Below the pieces are notes generated by a model that was not told the DNA's origin, did not search any database, and saw only the letters and a program-made list of their open reading frames with translations. From the NCBI GenBank assembly GCA_000827325.1, contig KN832870.1, positions 682,001-746,000 on the forward strand: a stretch of 64,000 bases of DNA. The letters are read 5' to 3'. Position 1 is the first letter of the stretch. Each line of letters begins with the position of its first letter. This document shows positions 11,912 to 24,000 of this stretch, piece after piece. The position numbers and the translations under genes are program-made. Source of the stretch: Oidiodendron maius Zn. Taxonomy: Eukaryota; Ascomycota; Leotiomycetes; Myxotrichaceae.

Positions 11912-14893
11912 ATGTCGCACACGCCCACCTCAGACCCAAATATCTCGAGGTCGCTGCGGAAGAAGACGCCGGGGGCTTGTGAGCGGTGTCGCGAGAAAAG
12001 AATCAAGGTACAATCGCTAGCTCCGCTCTCCATCTAAACCCTTTATCTTTATCTAACCTCGGACCTGTAACAGTGTGATGGCGTTCAGCCGTGTGATAAG
12101 TGTTCGAAAAAGGGCCAAAGTTGTTTCTTCGCGCTCGCGCCTTTAGGAGGCACTGATGCATTAGCAGAGTATGCACTTTCTTCGTCCGGTTTCCGTTACC
12201 TGCTCACACATAGTCCTAGCAAGCTAGATCTTGTGCTTTCTCGCATTGACCGGTTAGAACAATCTATGAAGCAGCGAGGCCTCTCCAGATCACCCGACTT
12301 GGCGCAAGGTGAGTACTATGTGCTGCACTCTCTAGATGGATGACAGGTTGAAGATGGTTCTTTCCAGCGAAGGGCGGAAACCCGGTACACGCGGCTCAGT
12401 CCAGCTGCCTTGCTCAGCTAAACCCGCAAACAGGATGTTTCGAGTACTATGGTAAATCAAAATAACCCCGCATGACTAGCACACTGTCTTATTCTTCAAA
12501 GGGCGAACCTCAATCTTCGTGGTCGCCTCTTCTCTTGGAAAACGAATCGAACAACTTGAGGCATGCGCCGACCCTGCGCCGCTGCGGAAGCGACTGCGTA
12601 TTGGCCACCGGATACCTGTTGGTGATTGCAGCCAGGAAACGGAAAGTCTGGATTTGAACGACCTGACAGGAGTGTGTGACTATGTGTTACCATCTAATGT
12701 AGTTCTTGGTCAGCATCGCCGCCTGCGGGGCGATGTGACTGATCGGCACGTCGAGAGCTTTTTCCGCACTATTCATATCTTCCTTCCAATATTTGACGTT
12801 GGCAAATTCAAAGCAAAGTACAGCGCATTGAGGAGTATTTTCAGCGACAACCGATTGCATGTGCTAACCCAAGGTGGCCACAACAGACAGCAGTTTTTGT
12901 GCCTGCTATATGCGGTTTTAGCACTTGGGGCGTTGTATGAAGATGAAAGGGACGACAACTCGTCATGGGCATCGTGGTACTTTGCACAGGCCCAAGAAAT
13001 ACTTGGCCGCATGTTGGATGCTGTGAACCTGGAACTAGTCCAAGCGGCTATGCTCTTGGTCCGTTTCGTTTCTATTTGCGATCTCCGATCCTGCGTATGC
13101 TAACAGATCGAATAGGGTGCATACGCACAACATGCCATCAAGCCGAGTCGTCAGTCTCACCTCCTAAAATTGATTTATGCTGACCACGAAGTTGAATTTA
13201 GTGGCATATAACCTTGCGGGTATCGCTACCCGACTAGCTTTTTCGATCGGCTTAAATATCGGATCAAATTACGGCTCTCCAGCGTTCGACGCTGAGGAGG
13301 CCAGACGCACTTGGTGGATGATATATGTCCAAGAGGTTGAACTCAGTTTGGACTCGGGTCGACCGATGTCTATTCGGACGTGCGAAATGGACATTGGATA
13401 CCCAAGTAGTCAGGTATGCCCAGCTAGGACCTAAGTGTATCATAGCTAATGATATCAGCAGATTGCTGGCAGAAATGGGCTTGGGGAACCATCTCCTGTG
13501 GATTTCATCCAACCATTGGCAGAAATTGCGATCGTAATTATGCGAATATTGAAGCTTGTAAGTGCAATTATCGTGGGGCCATTTGTGCATCGGGCTATTA
13601 ATCTAACCACGTTGAAGGTGAACGGCCCAAGAGAGGCTGAAAGCGTGGACTCCTTGACGGAAATGTCGTTGATAAAGGCCCACCGAGAGGAGCTACTACA
13701 GTGGCATGCATCCTTGCCCACCCATCTTCAATTCTCTTATGAGGTACAAGGGTTGGATTCTACAACAATACAGGCGCCGTATAGTTGGAGAGCAAGGCAG
13801 CTTAGCAGCTTACGTATCCGTGAGTGTAATCATCCATTGGACGTGTCTCTTGTCTCTCCATTTATCTTACCAATTCTGACTAAATCTCCAACTCGTAGAC
13901 TATAACCTAGCAATGATAATCTTATTGCGAAGCTTCCTAAATAAATCTCCGGCTGAGCCTAGCGATCACAGCCCTTACTACTACAAGCAGCAAGACCTGT
14001 ATAAAGCCTCATGTATCGATGCAGCCTGTGACATGATCAGTCACATTCACGCCCTCTTCAGCCTCGCGCCAAGTTTGAGACGGTGGAGTTATTATTGCTT
14101 TTATTGCTTGCAGTCGACGCTCGTATTGTTGGCAAGAATGATCGAGGAGGATAATGGGAGTAATACGGGCCAAACAGCATCGCCACCAGCTACTCAAGAC
14201 TCAGTGTCACGGACGGAGACCAAAGAACGAGGGGATCTCGTGAGCTTTTGCGAGCTCAGCATGAAAATCTTCGACCAGATTGAACTCGAGGCCGCGAGAC
14301 GTTGCGCACGGGTTGTTCGGAAATTCCTGGACAGGTGGGAAAATCGACAGAGGAAGTGTAAACAGCGGAATCAGGGCAAGCCACATCCTGACATAACTGC
14401 GCCTAATGCGAGCGAGAATCAGCCCATTCGTCCTGACGACACTAGTAATCATCTATTGACTACAGAGCCAAACACGGATGTTTTGCAGGAAGGAAGCCCG
14501 AACTTTCCTACATCTCATTTCGACCAATTCCGGTCTTGGGCTTTTGGACCTTTCACAACTTCAACGCCCCCGGATCAACAAGGATCTATAAATCTCGGCA
14601 CTGAAAGCGAAATAAATGTGGCAGGAGGAGACAGCTACCCAATCACTTCACCATCAGCAGACTCTCTTGGTGGGCTACAAGCCGAACTTGAGCTTTGCAA
14701 TACGTGGTATAATGCGAATGCCTCCAATGGAAGGGATAGCTCATCCGGCATATTTTCTAACCACACAGCCGGTGAGTTCGGCATGGACTTGAATGGATCG
14801 CAAGAGCTCTTGCTTCATGTTCAGGGAGACTTGGTAGCAGACGAGAGCGGCTGGCTCACTAATCAGCCCTGTACTACAACAACATTCATGTAA
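11912..14893 (+). CDS. Zn2Cys6 transcription factor with Fungal_trans domain
   Basis: Nine exons (11912-12007, 12074-12308, 12368-12451, 12502-13058, 13116-13149, 13202-13413, 13462-13557, 13618-13819, 13899-14893) give 836 aa. Residues 24-50 carry the binuclear cluster CERCREKRIKCDGVQPCDKC followed by SKKGQSC, with the first intron after RIK as in many relatives. A leucine-rich linker (LDLVLSRIDRLEQSM) can dimerise. The Fungal_trans domain follows: YYGRTSIFVVASSLGKR, FFRTIHIFLPIFDVGKFKAKY, QAAMLLGAYAQHAIKP, YNLAGIATRLAFSIGLN and EARRTWWMIYVQEVELSLDSGRPMSI. The C-terminal 250 residues are polar and low in structure, as in activation domains. Intron 7 (13558-13617) is 60 nt long with no stop, so its retention would keep the frame. 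The acceptor at 13458/13461 is a CAG-CAG tandem. This is the probable pathway regulator of the surrounding cluster. Confidence 0.9.
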
Positions 14894-15650
14894 CAATATC
14901 CGGGTTGCGGAGGCGGGGAGTTGGATCCAGGAGTACAGATGCGTTTAGCAGGTGGCTCGCTTGGATATTTTATTTAGCAATCTCTGTCATAGTAACAAGA
15001 CGCTTTTGCAACTACAGATCACGGACCATTAATTGATGTTACATGTTACAATGCCGCTTTCGACACCGACGGGATAGCATGGTGTGTATTTTCCGGGTAA
15101 TGGAACTGATTGGCGCCGATTTGAGCCTTACGCAGCGCCGTTGTAAATGGTATACAGAGGAGATGGAATGCTTAAAACGCAGCTTACAGTAGTTCATTAT
15201 TGTCTAATGATTAAACCTAGCCTCCCAAGTAACCGCACATACATCCACGGGACCAAGAGGCCACGACCATGAAGAGGCAAAATGCAGTGTGTACGTTGGC
15301 CTATCGGCAATGTCGGAATCAAGTAGAGACAGTTGGAGAATTCAGCCGACGCGGAATATCCGAGCGATAGAACCCCGCTACCAAGTTCGTGCAAGTGGGG
15401 CAGTTTCTCTACAGTAGAACTCTAATGGCCCCAATGATATTGTCCCGCTCACGTGGATCTATATGCGCCACAATAGTAGATGGCGGACATTGCGCCTCGA
15501 TGTCTGAGTTCGCCCAAGCACATATAACTTTTTGACATACCCAATTGATGGACCTCCTAGCTAGATCCAACTCTCTGCTCCTCTCCCAACTAGTGAGATA
15601 ATAGTTACTACAAGCAAATCTACAAGTTCTTACATTTCCAACGCAACATC
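14894..15650. other. Intergenic region, hydrolase promoter
   Basis: These 757 bp lie between the TF stop and the hydrolase ATG. A pyrimidine-rich tract (CTCTCTGCTCCTCTCCC near 15570-15590) and CATATAACT near 15521 sit just upstream of the start, typical of fungal core promoters. No gene is seen. Confidence 0.45.
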
Positions 15651-17564
15651 ATGGCGGAGATTGAACAAAACGTCAAGTACCCCACCAGTACTTCCGACAT
15701 CGAAGGATACACCCGTATTAAGAATGTCTACATCAAGATGCGTGACGGCATTGAACTATGCGCAGATGTCTTCCTTCCGTTCTCCGCATCTAAAGACGTC
15801 AACACGGTGCCTGTGATCTGCAGCCTAGGTCCCTATGGCAAGGACATTCCCGTGCTAGAGTTTGGGCTCCCTGAAACCTCAATGTACGCCGACATGTACA
15901 AACGCATTAAACCCTTGGGACCTGATGCATGTTTTGAGTTGGCTGATCCGATCCTATGGGTGAGTAGTAGCTATGTGTATATTCGTGCTGATTCTTGGCT
16001 TCGCATCGTTTCCCCTGATTATCCAACTATGTGGCTAATGCCGTCCTAGACAAAGGAATATGGCTACGCTCTTGTTAGAGTGGATAGTCGGGGTATTGGA
16101 GGTAGTCAAGGACGTCTGGATCCTTTCGGCTTGGAACGATCACTTCAACTCCAAACAGATGCTGAGGGCCTGGGTACGTAAATCTACCAGCATGTATGCG
16201 GGAGATGTGGACATGCCTTCGGAGGGTTGATCTGTATGAGCATTGGGACTAACTGTATGCTCGTAGACTTATATGATGTCATAGAATGGGCCGGCGCACA
16301 GTCATGGTCCTCTGGCAAGGTAGGGCTCAGTGGTATCAGCTACTACGGCATGTGCGGCTACTGGGCCGCCATGCAGAAGCCACCCCACCTTGCTTGCATT
16401 GTCTCATATGAAGCGGCCGTTGATAAATATCAAGCAGACCGAAAAGGTGGTATCTTCGGAGCTAAATTTCAGCCTCATTGGTATAATAATATTGTAGTTC
16501 CCTACCAAGCCGGTAGAGCCAACGGAAGACTGAATCCGGAACAGCTCACAGCCAACCGTGCAGATTATCCTACCCTGGTATCAAAGGACGAATATCCGGA
16601 TGGTGAGGTATGGAGAATTTTAAAGGAAACACGTCGACTGTCTGATATTGAGGTTCCATTCTACCTTGCAGGGAACTGGACCGACTGCGAGCTTCACCTG
16701 CCCGGTAACATCCGTGCCTATAACGGCATCTCTTCAAAGCAGAAATGGCTAGAAATGCACACTGGAAATCATCTAGCTTGGTATCACGACAAGGACCACG
16801 TTGTGCTTCAGAAAAAGTTTTTCGACTATTTCCTGAAGGGAGACAAGAACTCCGGGATTCTTTCAGTTCCTCGCATTCGTTTGATTCAGCATCGGAGCAC
16901 AGGCAGGTTTTATCGCGAGGGAGAGGAGGCCTTTCCTCCTCCAGACGCAGAAGATGTAGCCTTCTACATCACGCCATCTCAGACTCTAAGCCTCAATCAG
17001 CCAGTAGATGAAAGAAAGAGCTTTGTCTATGAAGGTCTAACTGGGACGATAACTTTTGAGCTAGAGTCTAACTTCACAGAATCCTTCGAGCTGATGGGTA
17101 CGCCTTATGTGGAACTCGAAGTTGCCACGGAAGCGGAAGATCAAGATATTTTCCTCACGCTTCGAGCATTCGACAAAGACGGTAAAGTCATCATTTTAGA
17201 AGGAAATCACAGTGAGCCAAATGAGCATTTCGCTAAAGGATTTTTCCGGCTTTCCCATCGGGAAGAAATACATGCAGGGTTCAAGGCACAACGGGTGAAG
17301 GTGCCTTCGCAGCCTCTCGTTCCACGTTCTGCAGTCGAAAAAGGTAAAATTTATTCAGTAACCATCCCATTCCTGCCGGCAGCATTCCTCTTTGAAAAGG
17401 GTCAGAAACTCTCCTTGGAGATTGGTGCTCAGAATACTGCCAGTACGATACCGCCCATGCGGCATGATGGAGGTGAGCGGAATCCTGAAAGGTTTGGTGG
17501 GAAGAATACTATTGTATCTCATGGAAAGCTCGTTCTGCCCAGAATCAAGCGGCCTATACCCTAA
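15651..17564 (+). CDS. CocE/NonD-type alpha/beta hydrolase (X-Pro dipeptidyl-peptidase-like)
   Basis: Three exons (15651-15959, 16050-16173, 16267-17564) give 576 aa, the usual length of CocE/NonD hydrolases. The N-terminal S15-type alpha/beta hydrolase domain shows KMRDGIELCADVFLP, VRVDSRGIGGSQG and the nucleophile elbow GLSGISYYGMCGYWAA (Ser in G-x-S-Y-x-G). The acid and base lie further on; GNHLAWYHDKDH is the likely His region. From about residue 340 the C-terminal jelly-roll (X-Pro_dipeptidyl-peptidase C-terminal) domain follows, with GTPYVELEVATEAEDQDIFLTLRAFD and FLPAAFLFEKGQKLSLEI. The family cleaves esters or amides such as cocaine or acylated amino acids. No signal peptide is seen, so it is probably cytosolic. 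In this context it could release or open an ester or lactone intermediate; the substrate is unknown. Confidence 0.88.
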
Positions 17565-18073
17565 GAAAATGTCTCAGAACGGCAATCCTAAGTTATAACA
17601 AAAACAAGGCATTAGTTAGTGAACTTTCAGGTACTTTAGGTCTTATAGATAGTCTGACAAGGCTAGAGAAAGTCAATGAGCGTATTATTTATAATTGGGC
17701 ACGCTTATTAAAACTCTAATGGACTCTGTTCTCTCAGCGTATTCTTCATAAGTCGATCCTGATAAATGTGCCCTGTCCCTTCTCTATGATACTTCACCGC
17801 TGTACCTCCGTAGTCAGCGACGTTGTGGCTGCGCCTACATTGCCGGGAAATTCCCGTTTCCCGAAATCCTCCGACCAGAGCAAAAAGTGGCCCTGTGCGC
17901 AGCCAGCAAAATCGGCCGTCTTCTTTATACGGCACTTTGTGAAATAATTTCATAACACAAGTTAAACAACAGAGTTTAGTGGCTACAGTACCGTCTATCA
18001 TGCAAATAAAAGAATCACTTCAAATTTAGAAAACTTGTATAGCTGCTTATAATATATCCTTGTGAGAAGAATC
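17565..18073. other. Intergenic region between convergent genes
   Basis: These 509 bp separate the convergent hydrolase and HET genes. A 97-codon minus-strand frame (17708-18001) has no family resemblance and Cys/His content that looks accidental. Nothing is supported. Confidence 0.4.
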
Positions 18074-19930
18074 TTAAGATTGGAAATAATCACCATTCCT
18101 GGGCGGCCTGAGAGGTGTCTTAGTTACCGAATCAACCGATGGACCGAAATATATTGGGGCACCACCCCCTAAGTGCATCGGTGGTGGTCGAGCGCCTGGT
18201 TTCACCCACCAGTCTCCAGTTCGTTCTCTATCCGAATCCTTCCCTGAAATTATACCCTCCATGATATTCGGCTCATCCACAGAGACATGTAACTTGAGTT
18301 GGCGAAGACCAGTTTTACCAACAGAATATCTTGCTGACACAGACACCAACTTGTCACCCTGTATTTCGAATTTTGCTGGCAGAGGTTTTCCGTCAGAAAC
18401 TTGAATTTGCCAGGACAAAGAGTTAACCACTGTATTATTCTTGAAAAAGCATAGAACATTATTAAAGGCTTGAAAATAGGGCATCGCATCCACCACAACC
18501 TTCAGCGAGAAAGACTTTCCGTGAGCGTTTCGAAAGACAAAGAAGCACGCATTTGTTGAAAATCGACTTAGACCCTGTTGTGCTAAAACCCCCCTCCCAT
18601 AATCACCACCTTCTTGAAACACTAGCTGGTATGATGAAACCCCATTGTCAAAGACGATAGACGAGTCGAACTTCATAGATTGTGGAATCACTGATTTGAG
18701 TGTCTGACTTCCCCGCAGCGGATATATCATAAGTGGTAGCAGTAAAACTCTGTTGACAGACACGCCTTGATTAATATTTTCTTCGCCTTCGCACAATGAA
18801 CGAACTCGGTGACACCTAATCGCATTTAGAGGGACAGCTAATTTCGGTTCCGCTTTATCAAATAGAGAGGGAACACAGTTTTCGCCTCTCAAAGCCAAAG
18901 CCAAAAAGAATTTTAGTCTCCGGTCCCACCTATGAACACATTCAAGATCCGCTTTTAGAAAAGAAGCCTGTGAAGCGATGCCTAAATCTGTAAGGGCAGA
19001 ATTTTGGAGGGTACAGTCAAGCTGGATCTGCAACCCAGTGTTGGTTATGTTGAAAGGCCGAGAAGCCAGAATTTCAGTCGTTTCTCCCTTAAGCATTCTC
19101 TTAGGAACAACCCCATCCGCTAACTCGAAAAATGCGGGCGACGAAGCAAATAAACCCCAATTTGTATTCGAGTCAAGTGTACTGACGCCCCAGGGTTTCC
19201 ACCACACAAACATAGACAGATCACTGGATGACTTAACGATTTCTTCTTGGAGGCGGTAAAACGCAGCGTGGCCTTCTCCATATAAGAGCGGTATGTTGAC
19301 GTTGAACAATCCGAGGAGCGAGTAAGATCTGTCTTCAACCCTTGTCGTCTTTCTCCTAGAGGCCCATCTCATTTTCTCAGCCACACTAAAGTCAGACAAA
19401 TCCGACTGTGACCGTAGAAGGGCCTCATCTATCCAAGTGACTTGTGAGATTCGTTCCGCCAATTCAGATTTTTCCCCGAAGTCTCTCCAATCCCGATTGA
19501 AGAAAACTACCATTCGGGGAGAAATAAGTTCCTGCAAAGTCCACCCTCGTGTGAACCATCGACATCTTCCATAATCTCCAAAACCATCGAAGTCATCCAA
19601 ATACACATAGCACACCAAGCTCCTTTTATACCAAGCGAACATGGAATTAATAGCTTCGCTCAGCTCAGTGGAACTTCGTTTATCGATGCAACATGTGTCC
19701 ATCCATGCCCAAGAAAACCCATTAGACCGCGCTATCCTGCAATATCCCTCGAGCTTCTGAAATCCCTTCTTTTTCTTGAAATTCCCCCTTTCGATATCTT
19801 CGAAGGTCACCTCATCCACGCCCCAGGTATGAGATAAGATCACATAAAAGGGTAGGTCCACGCCAAAACTTTCATCGGAGGACTCGATGAATTCCTTCAC
19901 TTCATATGTTTCTGTGCTGATAAGCCTCAT
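18074..19930 (-). CDS. HET-domain protein (HET-E/HET-D-like heterokaryon incompatibility)
   Basis: A single uninterrupted frame of 618 aa. The N-terminal HET domain has the three usual blocks: PFYVILSHTWG (residues about 27-37), WAWMDTCCIDKRSSTELSEAINSMFAWYKRS with CYVYLDDF (about 75-115), and RCRWFTRGWTLQELISPRMVVFFNRDW (about 122-148). The HET-E-like continuation is RVEDRSYSLLGLFNVNIPLLYGEG, then AFYRLQEEI and SMFVW. HET domains trigger cell death after fusion of genetically different hyphae. No NACHT or WD40 repeats follow; the C-terminal 350 residues are family-typical but undefined. It is convergent with the hydrolase and close to the NLR/PNP pair, so it belongs to a recognition-gene neighbourhood. 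Start: the first ATG, directly before LISTETYEVKEF. Confidence 0.9.
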   Translation of the reverse strand: MRLISTETYEVKEFIESSDESFGVDLPFYVILSHTWGVDEVTFEDIERGNFKKKKGFQKLEGYCRIARSNGFSWAWMDTCCIDKRSSTELSEAINSMFAWYKRSLVCYVYLDDFDGFGDYGRCRWFTRGWTLQELISPRMVVFFNRDWRDFGEKSELAERISQVTWIDEALLRSQSDLSDFSVAEKMRWASRRKTTRVEDRSYSLLGLFNVNIPLLYGEGHAAFYRLQEEIVKSSSDLSMFVWWKPWGVSTLDSNTNWGLFASSPAFFELADGVVPKRMLKGETTEILASRPFNITNTGLQIQLDCTLQNSALTDLGIASQASFLKADLECVHRWDRRLKFFLALALRGENCVPSLFDKAEPKLAVPLNAIRCHRVRSLCEGEENINQGVSVNRVLLLPLMIYPLRGSQTLKSVIPQSMKFDSSIVFDNGVSSYQLVFQEGGDYGRGVLAQQGLSRFSTNACFFVFRNAHGKSFSLKVVVDAMPYFQAFNNVLCFFKNNTVVNSLSWQIQVSDGKPLPAKFEIQGDKLVSVSARYSVGKTGLRQLKLHVSVDEPNIMEGIISGKDSDRERTGDWWVKPGARPPPMHLGGGAPIYFGPSVDSVTKTPLRPPRNGDYFQS

Positions 19931-21011
19931 TTAAAACGCGATCTGGTGGGAAATTTAGGCTCCAGTTGAATTGATTTTAAGTCAGGAAATGGCGCACGGC
20001 AGCGAGAACAGAAAAGGGTTATTGTGTTCAGTAGGGGCAGAGGATGAGTTGTGGGATAATAGGGAAGCATTTCAGGTGTCGATGGTGAAGTTTGAAAATA
20101 TAACCATGAGGCTGTGGTATGAAGGTGCTCAGCCTCCTCAAGAGCTATGCTGACTCGAATAGGCTAAGCGAAATTGGAATAGGCTTAGCGGGGCCGTCCA
20201 ATCGGCTGCCGGATCGGCGGTGTAACTTTATAAAGGCAACAGCATTTTCCATACTGCTAACTTAGGTCTCGGTGCTAAGCATATAATCACCAGATATGAG
20301 TAAGTTAAAGAGGCCCTAGGGTTAACTTGGGTATGTCAGCAGACTAGAGGTTGTCGAATATCGCACGCCACACACGTGACTAAGCCTAAGAATCGTGGCT
20401 AAGTAAAGCCCGGGCGTGAACATAGTAAGTTTTATCTAGGCTAATTGTCAACTCGTCCAGAATCGATTGTCCTCTCTAATAGGGGAAGCCTAGTTTAAAT
20501 ACAAAATGAGTGTGTGGGTCTATTAATCTCCGAGCCAAATCCGTGCTTAGTCATGCCCAGGTTGACAGGCGGCCCTTACACTCACACTAGCGTAACTTCC
20601 GGACTGCATTCTTTCCCTCTTTAAGTGTCTTTAAAATTTGGAGCTATATTATTTCGCGATAGGACCTTTCCTCAAGTGCTCTATATTTTGAAAAGACTTC
20701 AGTAATCGCGATTAAATAGAGAGGGATAGTAGAAGTAGCGATCTGTAGTAAAATTGAAAGAATTAATAGTATAATTCAACTATACTGTTTTTCTTATTGC
20801 TAAATAGACTCCTTAAGGAGAAATAGTTAAAGAAAGTAATATATTAATAAAAAGCTTTATAGACTTGCTAAGAAAAAATTTGTAAATACAAAACTATAGA
20901 TTTGTCTCGTGACAGGGTGTGTCTCGGGATGCAGGGACGGATGTTATGTCTTCGATTTCAAGTAGAATCGTTATCAAATTGTAATAAGCTATACTAACAC
21001 CTAAGAAGACA
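19931..21011. other. AT-rich intergenic region
   Basis: These 1.1 kb lie between the HET start and the NLR stop. From about 20640 to 20900 the DNA is strongly AT-rich with many TA steps, as in RIP-affected repeat remains, but no element can be named. The HET promoter should lie in 19931-20200. Confidence 0.4.
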
Positions 21012-24000
21012 CTAACTGCCTTGCTCTTGCCATTGAGCTAGTGTCCTGGCGGATGCCATGGAATGGGGATGACGGACTCCTAAGATGCGGTTCTGCGACT
21101 GAACACAGTCCCTCATAAGATCAATAGCCTTTAAGTGCCGTCCCTGTCCTTTCCATGTAATTGCAAGATTATTCATAATAACTAGTGTACTAGGATGGTG
21201 TGGGCCAAGCTTCGCCTTGCTCGTCTCTATCACATGCACAAACAGCTTCTCGGCCTCCTCCCAACGGCCCTGGTCCCAAAACGTCGACGCTAGGTTGGCC
21301 ATGTTCATCAGGGTCGAGGGATGGTCGGCTCCGAGCTTTGCCTTGTGCGTCTCCATCACCTGCACAAACAGCTTCTCGGCCTCCTCCCACCGGCCCTGGT
21401 TCCTATACGTCGACGCTAGGTTGGCCATGCTTATCAGTGTCGAGGGATAGTCAGCCCTGAGCTTCGCCTTGCGTGTCTCCATCACCTGCACCTCCAGCTT
21501 CTCGGCCTCTTCCCACCGGCCCTGGTTCCAAAACGTTGATGCCAGGTTAGCCACGCTCGTCAGTGTTGAGGGATGGTCGGCCCCGAGCTTCGCCTTGCTC
21601 GTNNNNNNNNNNNNNNNNNNNNNNNNNNNNNNNNNNNNNNNNNNNNNNNNNNNNNNNNNNNNNNNNNNNNNNNNNNNNNNNNNNNNNNNNNNNNNNNNNN
21701 NNNNNNNNNNNNNNNNNNNNNNNNNNNNNNNNNNNNNNNNNNNNNNNNNNNNNNNNNNNNNNNNNNNNNNNNNNNNNNNNNNNNNNNNNNNNNNNNNNNN
21801 NNNNNNNNNNNNNNNNNNNNNNNNNNNNNNNNNNNNNNNNNNNNNNNNNNNNNNNNNNNNNNNNNNNNNNNNNNNNNNNNNNNNNNNNNNNNNNNNNNNN
21901 NNNNNNNNNNNNNNNNNNNNNNNNNNNNNNNNNNNNNNNNNNNNNNNNNNNNNNNNNNNNNNNNNNNNNNNNNNNNNNNNNNNNNGGGATGGTCGGCCCC
22001 GAGCTTCGCCTTGCTCGTCTCCATCACCTGCACCTCCAGCTTCTCGGCCTCCTCCCACCGGCCCTGGTCCCAAAACGTCGACGCCAGGTTGGCCACGCTT
22101 GTCAGTGTCGAGGGATGGTCGGCTCCGAGCTTCGCCTTGCTCGTCTCCATCACCTGCATAAACAGCTTCTCGGCCTCCTCCCACCGGCCCTGGCTCCTAT
22201 ACGTCGACGCCAGATTGGCTATACTTATCAGTGTCGAGGGATGGTCGGCCCCGAGCTTCACCTTGCTCGTCTCTATCACCTGTATATCCAGCTTCTCGGC
22301 CTCCTCCCACCGGCCCTGGTTCCTATACGTCGACGCAAGATTGGCCATGCTTATCAGTGTCGAGGGATGGTCGGCCCCGAGCTTCGCCTTGCTCGTCTCC
22401 ATCACCTGCACCTCTAGCATCTCAGCATCCTCCCACCGGCCCTGGTTCCTGTACGTCGACGCCAGGTTGGCTATGCTCGTCAGTGTCGAGGGATGGTCGG
22501 CCCCGAGCTTCGCCTTGCGTGTCTCCATCACTTGCACAAACAGCTTCTTGGCCTCTTCCCACCTGCCCTGGAGCATAAACGCATTACCTACCATTGATAT
22601 ACTCCATAATGTATCTTCATGCTCTTGACCAAGAATCTTCTTCCTCGCTTTCATCGACTGAACTGCCATCTTCTCCGCATCTAGTGCGGTCCCTATTCCC
22701 CATGCGTACCAAGCTGCTCTGTACAACATCGAAGCCCAGTCTCTTAACGAGCATTGGTCCTCAGGCCGCTGTATTAGTGCTGATTTCGCATGTGGGAAAA
22801 GTTGTTGACATTGAGGCCAATTTTCGTACTCCCCGGTCGGAAATTCCGCATCGAGATTGTGTAAGAACTGCTGTTTCCATTGCTCTAGCTGCCCATGCGC
22901 TTCAAGCCACTTTCGCATAGCTAGCTGCACTAATCCGTGCATTTCGAAGATCGTCCCGTCTAAATTAATGGAGATGAAAGAGAAATTCAGGAGAACTAAA
23001 ATATTATCTTCAAATTCATCACTTCCGCTAGAATGTGACGCGTTCTCATTATCGCTATCCGTGCTAGATACGCCTGACAGATCTTGAACTTTCTGGGGGT
23101 TCCTCTCGCATCGCTTTCGAAGGAGAGTCTCTGGAATCCCCTGCGGGTCGAAAAAGCTCATCAGCGATAGTAGGTCAGCCGCTGACGGTCTGCTTTCACG
23201 GATGTGATCAAATGATATTTGCCATGTGGTGATTATTGAGTTTTTGGCCTCTGGATCTCGACGTAGCTGTCCCCCTTCATAATCAAGGAGATTTGACCTC
23301 TTTTGATCACTCTCTTCAAACTTTTCCAGATACTGTCGAATTGAACATCGAGGTGCTCGTTGGGAAATATATACTGCTGCTTGGACGATCGCAAGCGGCA
23401 TGTATTCAAGCGCTTCCATAAGCTTAGCAGCCTCTTGGTTCTCACGCTGCTCTCCCAGCTTCTTCTCAAACAGCGCCAGCGCGTGTGCCTTGTCTAATGG
23501 TTCGACCGTAATAATGTCCCTCTGTTCAACCAGCTTCAGTGCTGCCTCTGTGCTCCGCGACGTTATAAGGATCGACCCATTCTTGCACTGGGGAAGATAT
23601 TCTCGCAGTGGTCGGGAAGCTCTGCCGCCTGAGTCGCCGAGCGAGCCTTGAGTGTCAAGGTTGGCGTCGAGGAGGTAACGGGCATCGTCGATATTGTCGA
23701 GGATGAGAACCCACTTTCCCTTCTTACTATCGTGCAGCCAGTCGTGCACAAGCTTGAATATGTTGGTCTTCGGATTCTGCCGTCCAGAGATCTTGACCTT
23801 ATCCGCAATATTCCGATAGCCCTGCTCAAACCGTGCTGCGTTGCTTGCGTGGACCCAGAAAACCCACGTTTGAGGCGATCGCTCTTCGGTCTGGTACGCA
23901 TATTCGATAGCGAGCTGCGACTTGCTTCTCGACAGTCAGCGTCCGTGCTGTGAAGGTGGCTATACTCACCCGACGCCGCCCAACCCGACGAGCGCAGTCC

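Noticed and set aside
18074-19930. A matching amyloid motif on the HET protein at 18-20 kb
   Set aside because: Both ends were read for the FGxN..GxQVGxNxGPI pattern; none is present, so it is not proposed as a third member of the NLR/PNP pair.
21012-22184. A separate small TPR gene starting inside the gap region
   Set aside because: The apparent start arises because the N run changes phase. Repeat type and strand match the NLR, so it is the same gene's 3' part.
21200-22630. Long plus-strand frames rich in SFSASSHRPW-like or PPPTGPG-like repeats
   Set aside because: They are shadows of the minus-strand TPR codons; the repeat periodicity is that of the NLR gene, and the NB-ARC/TPR reading explains all of it.
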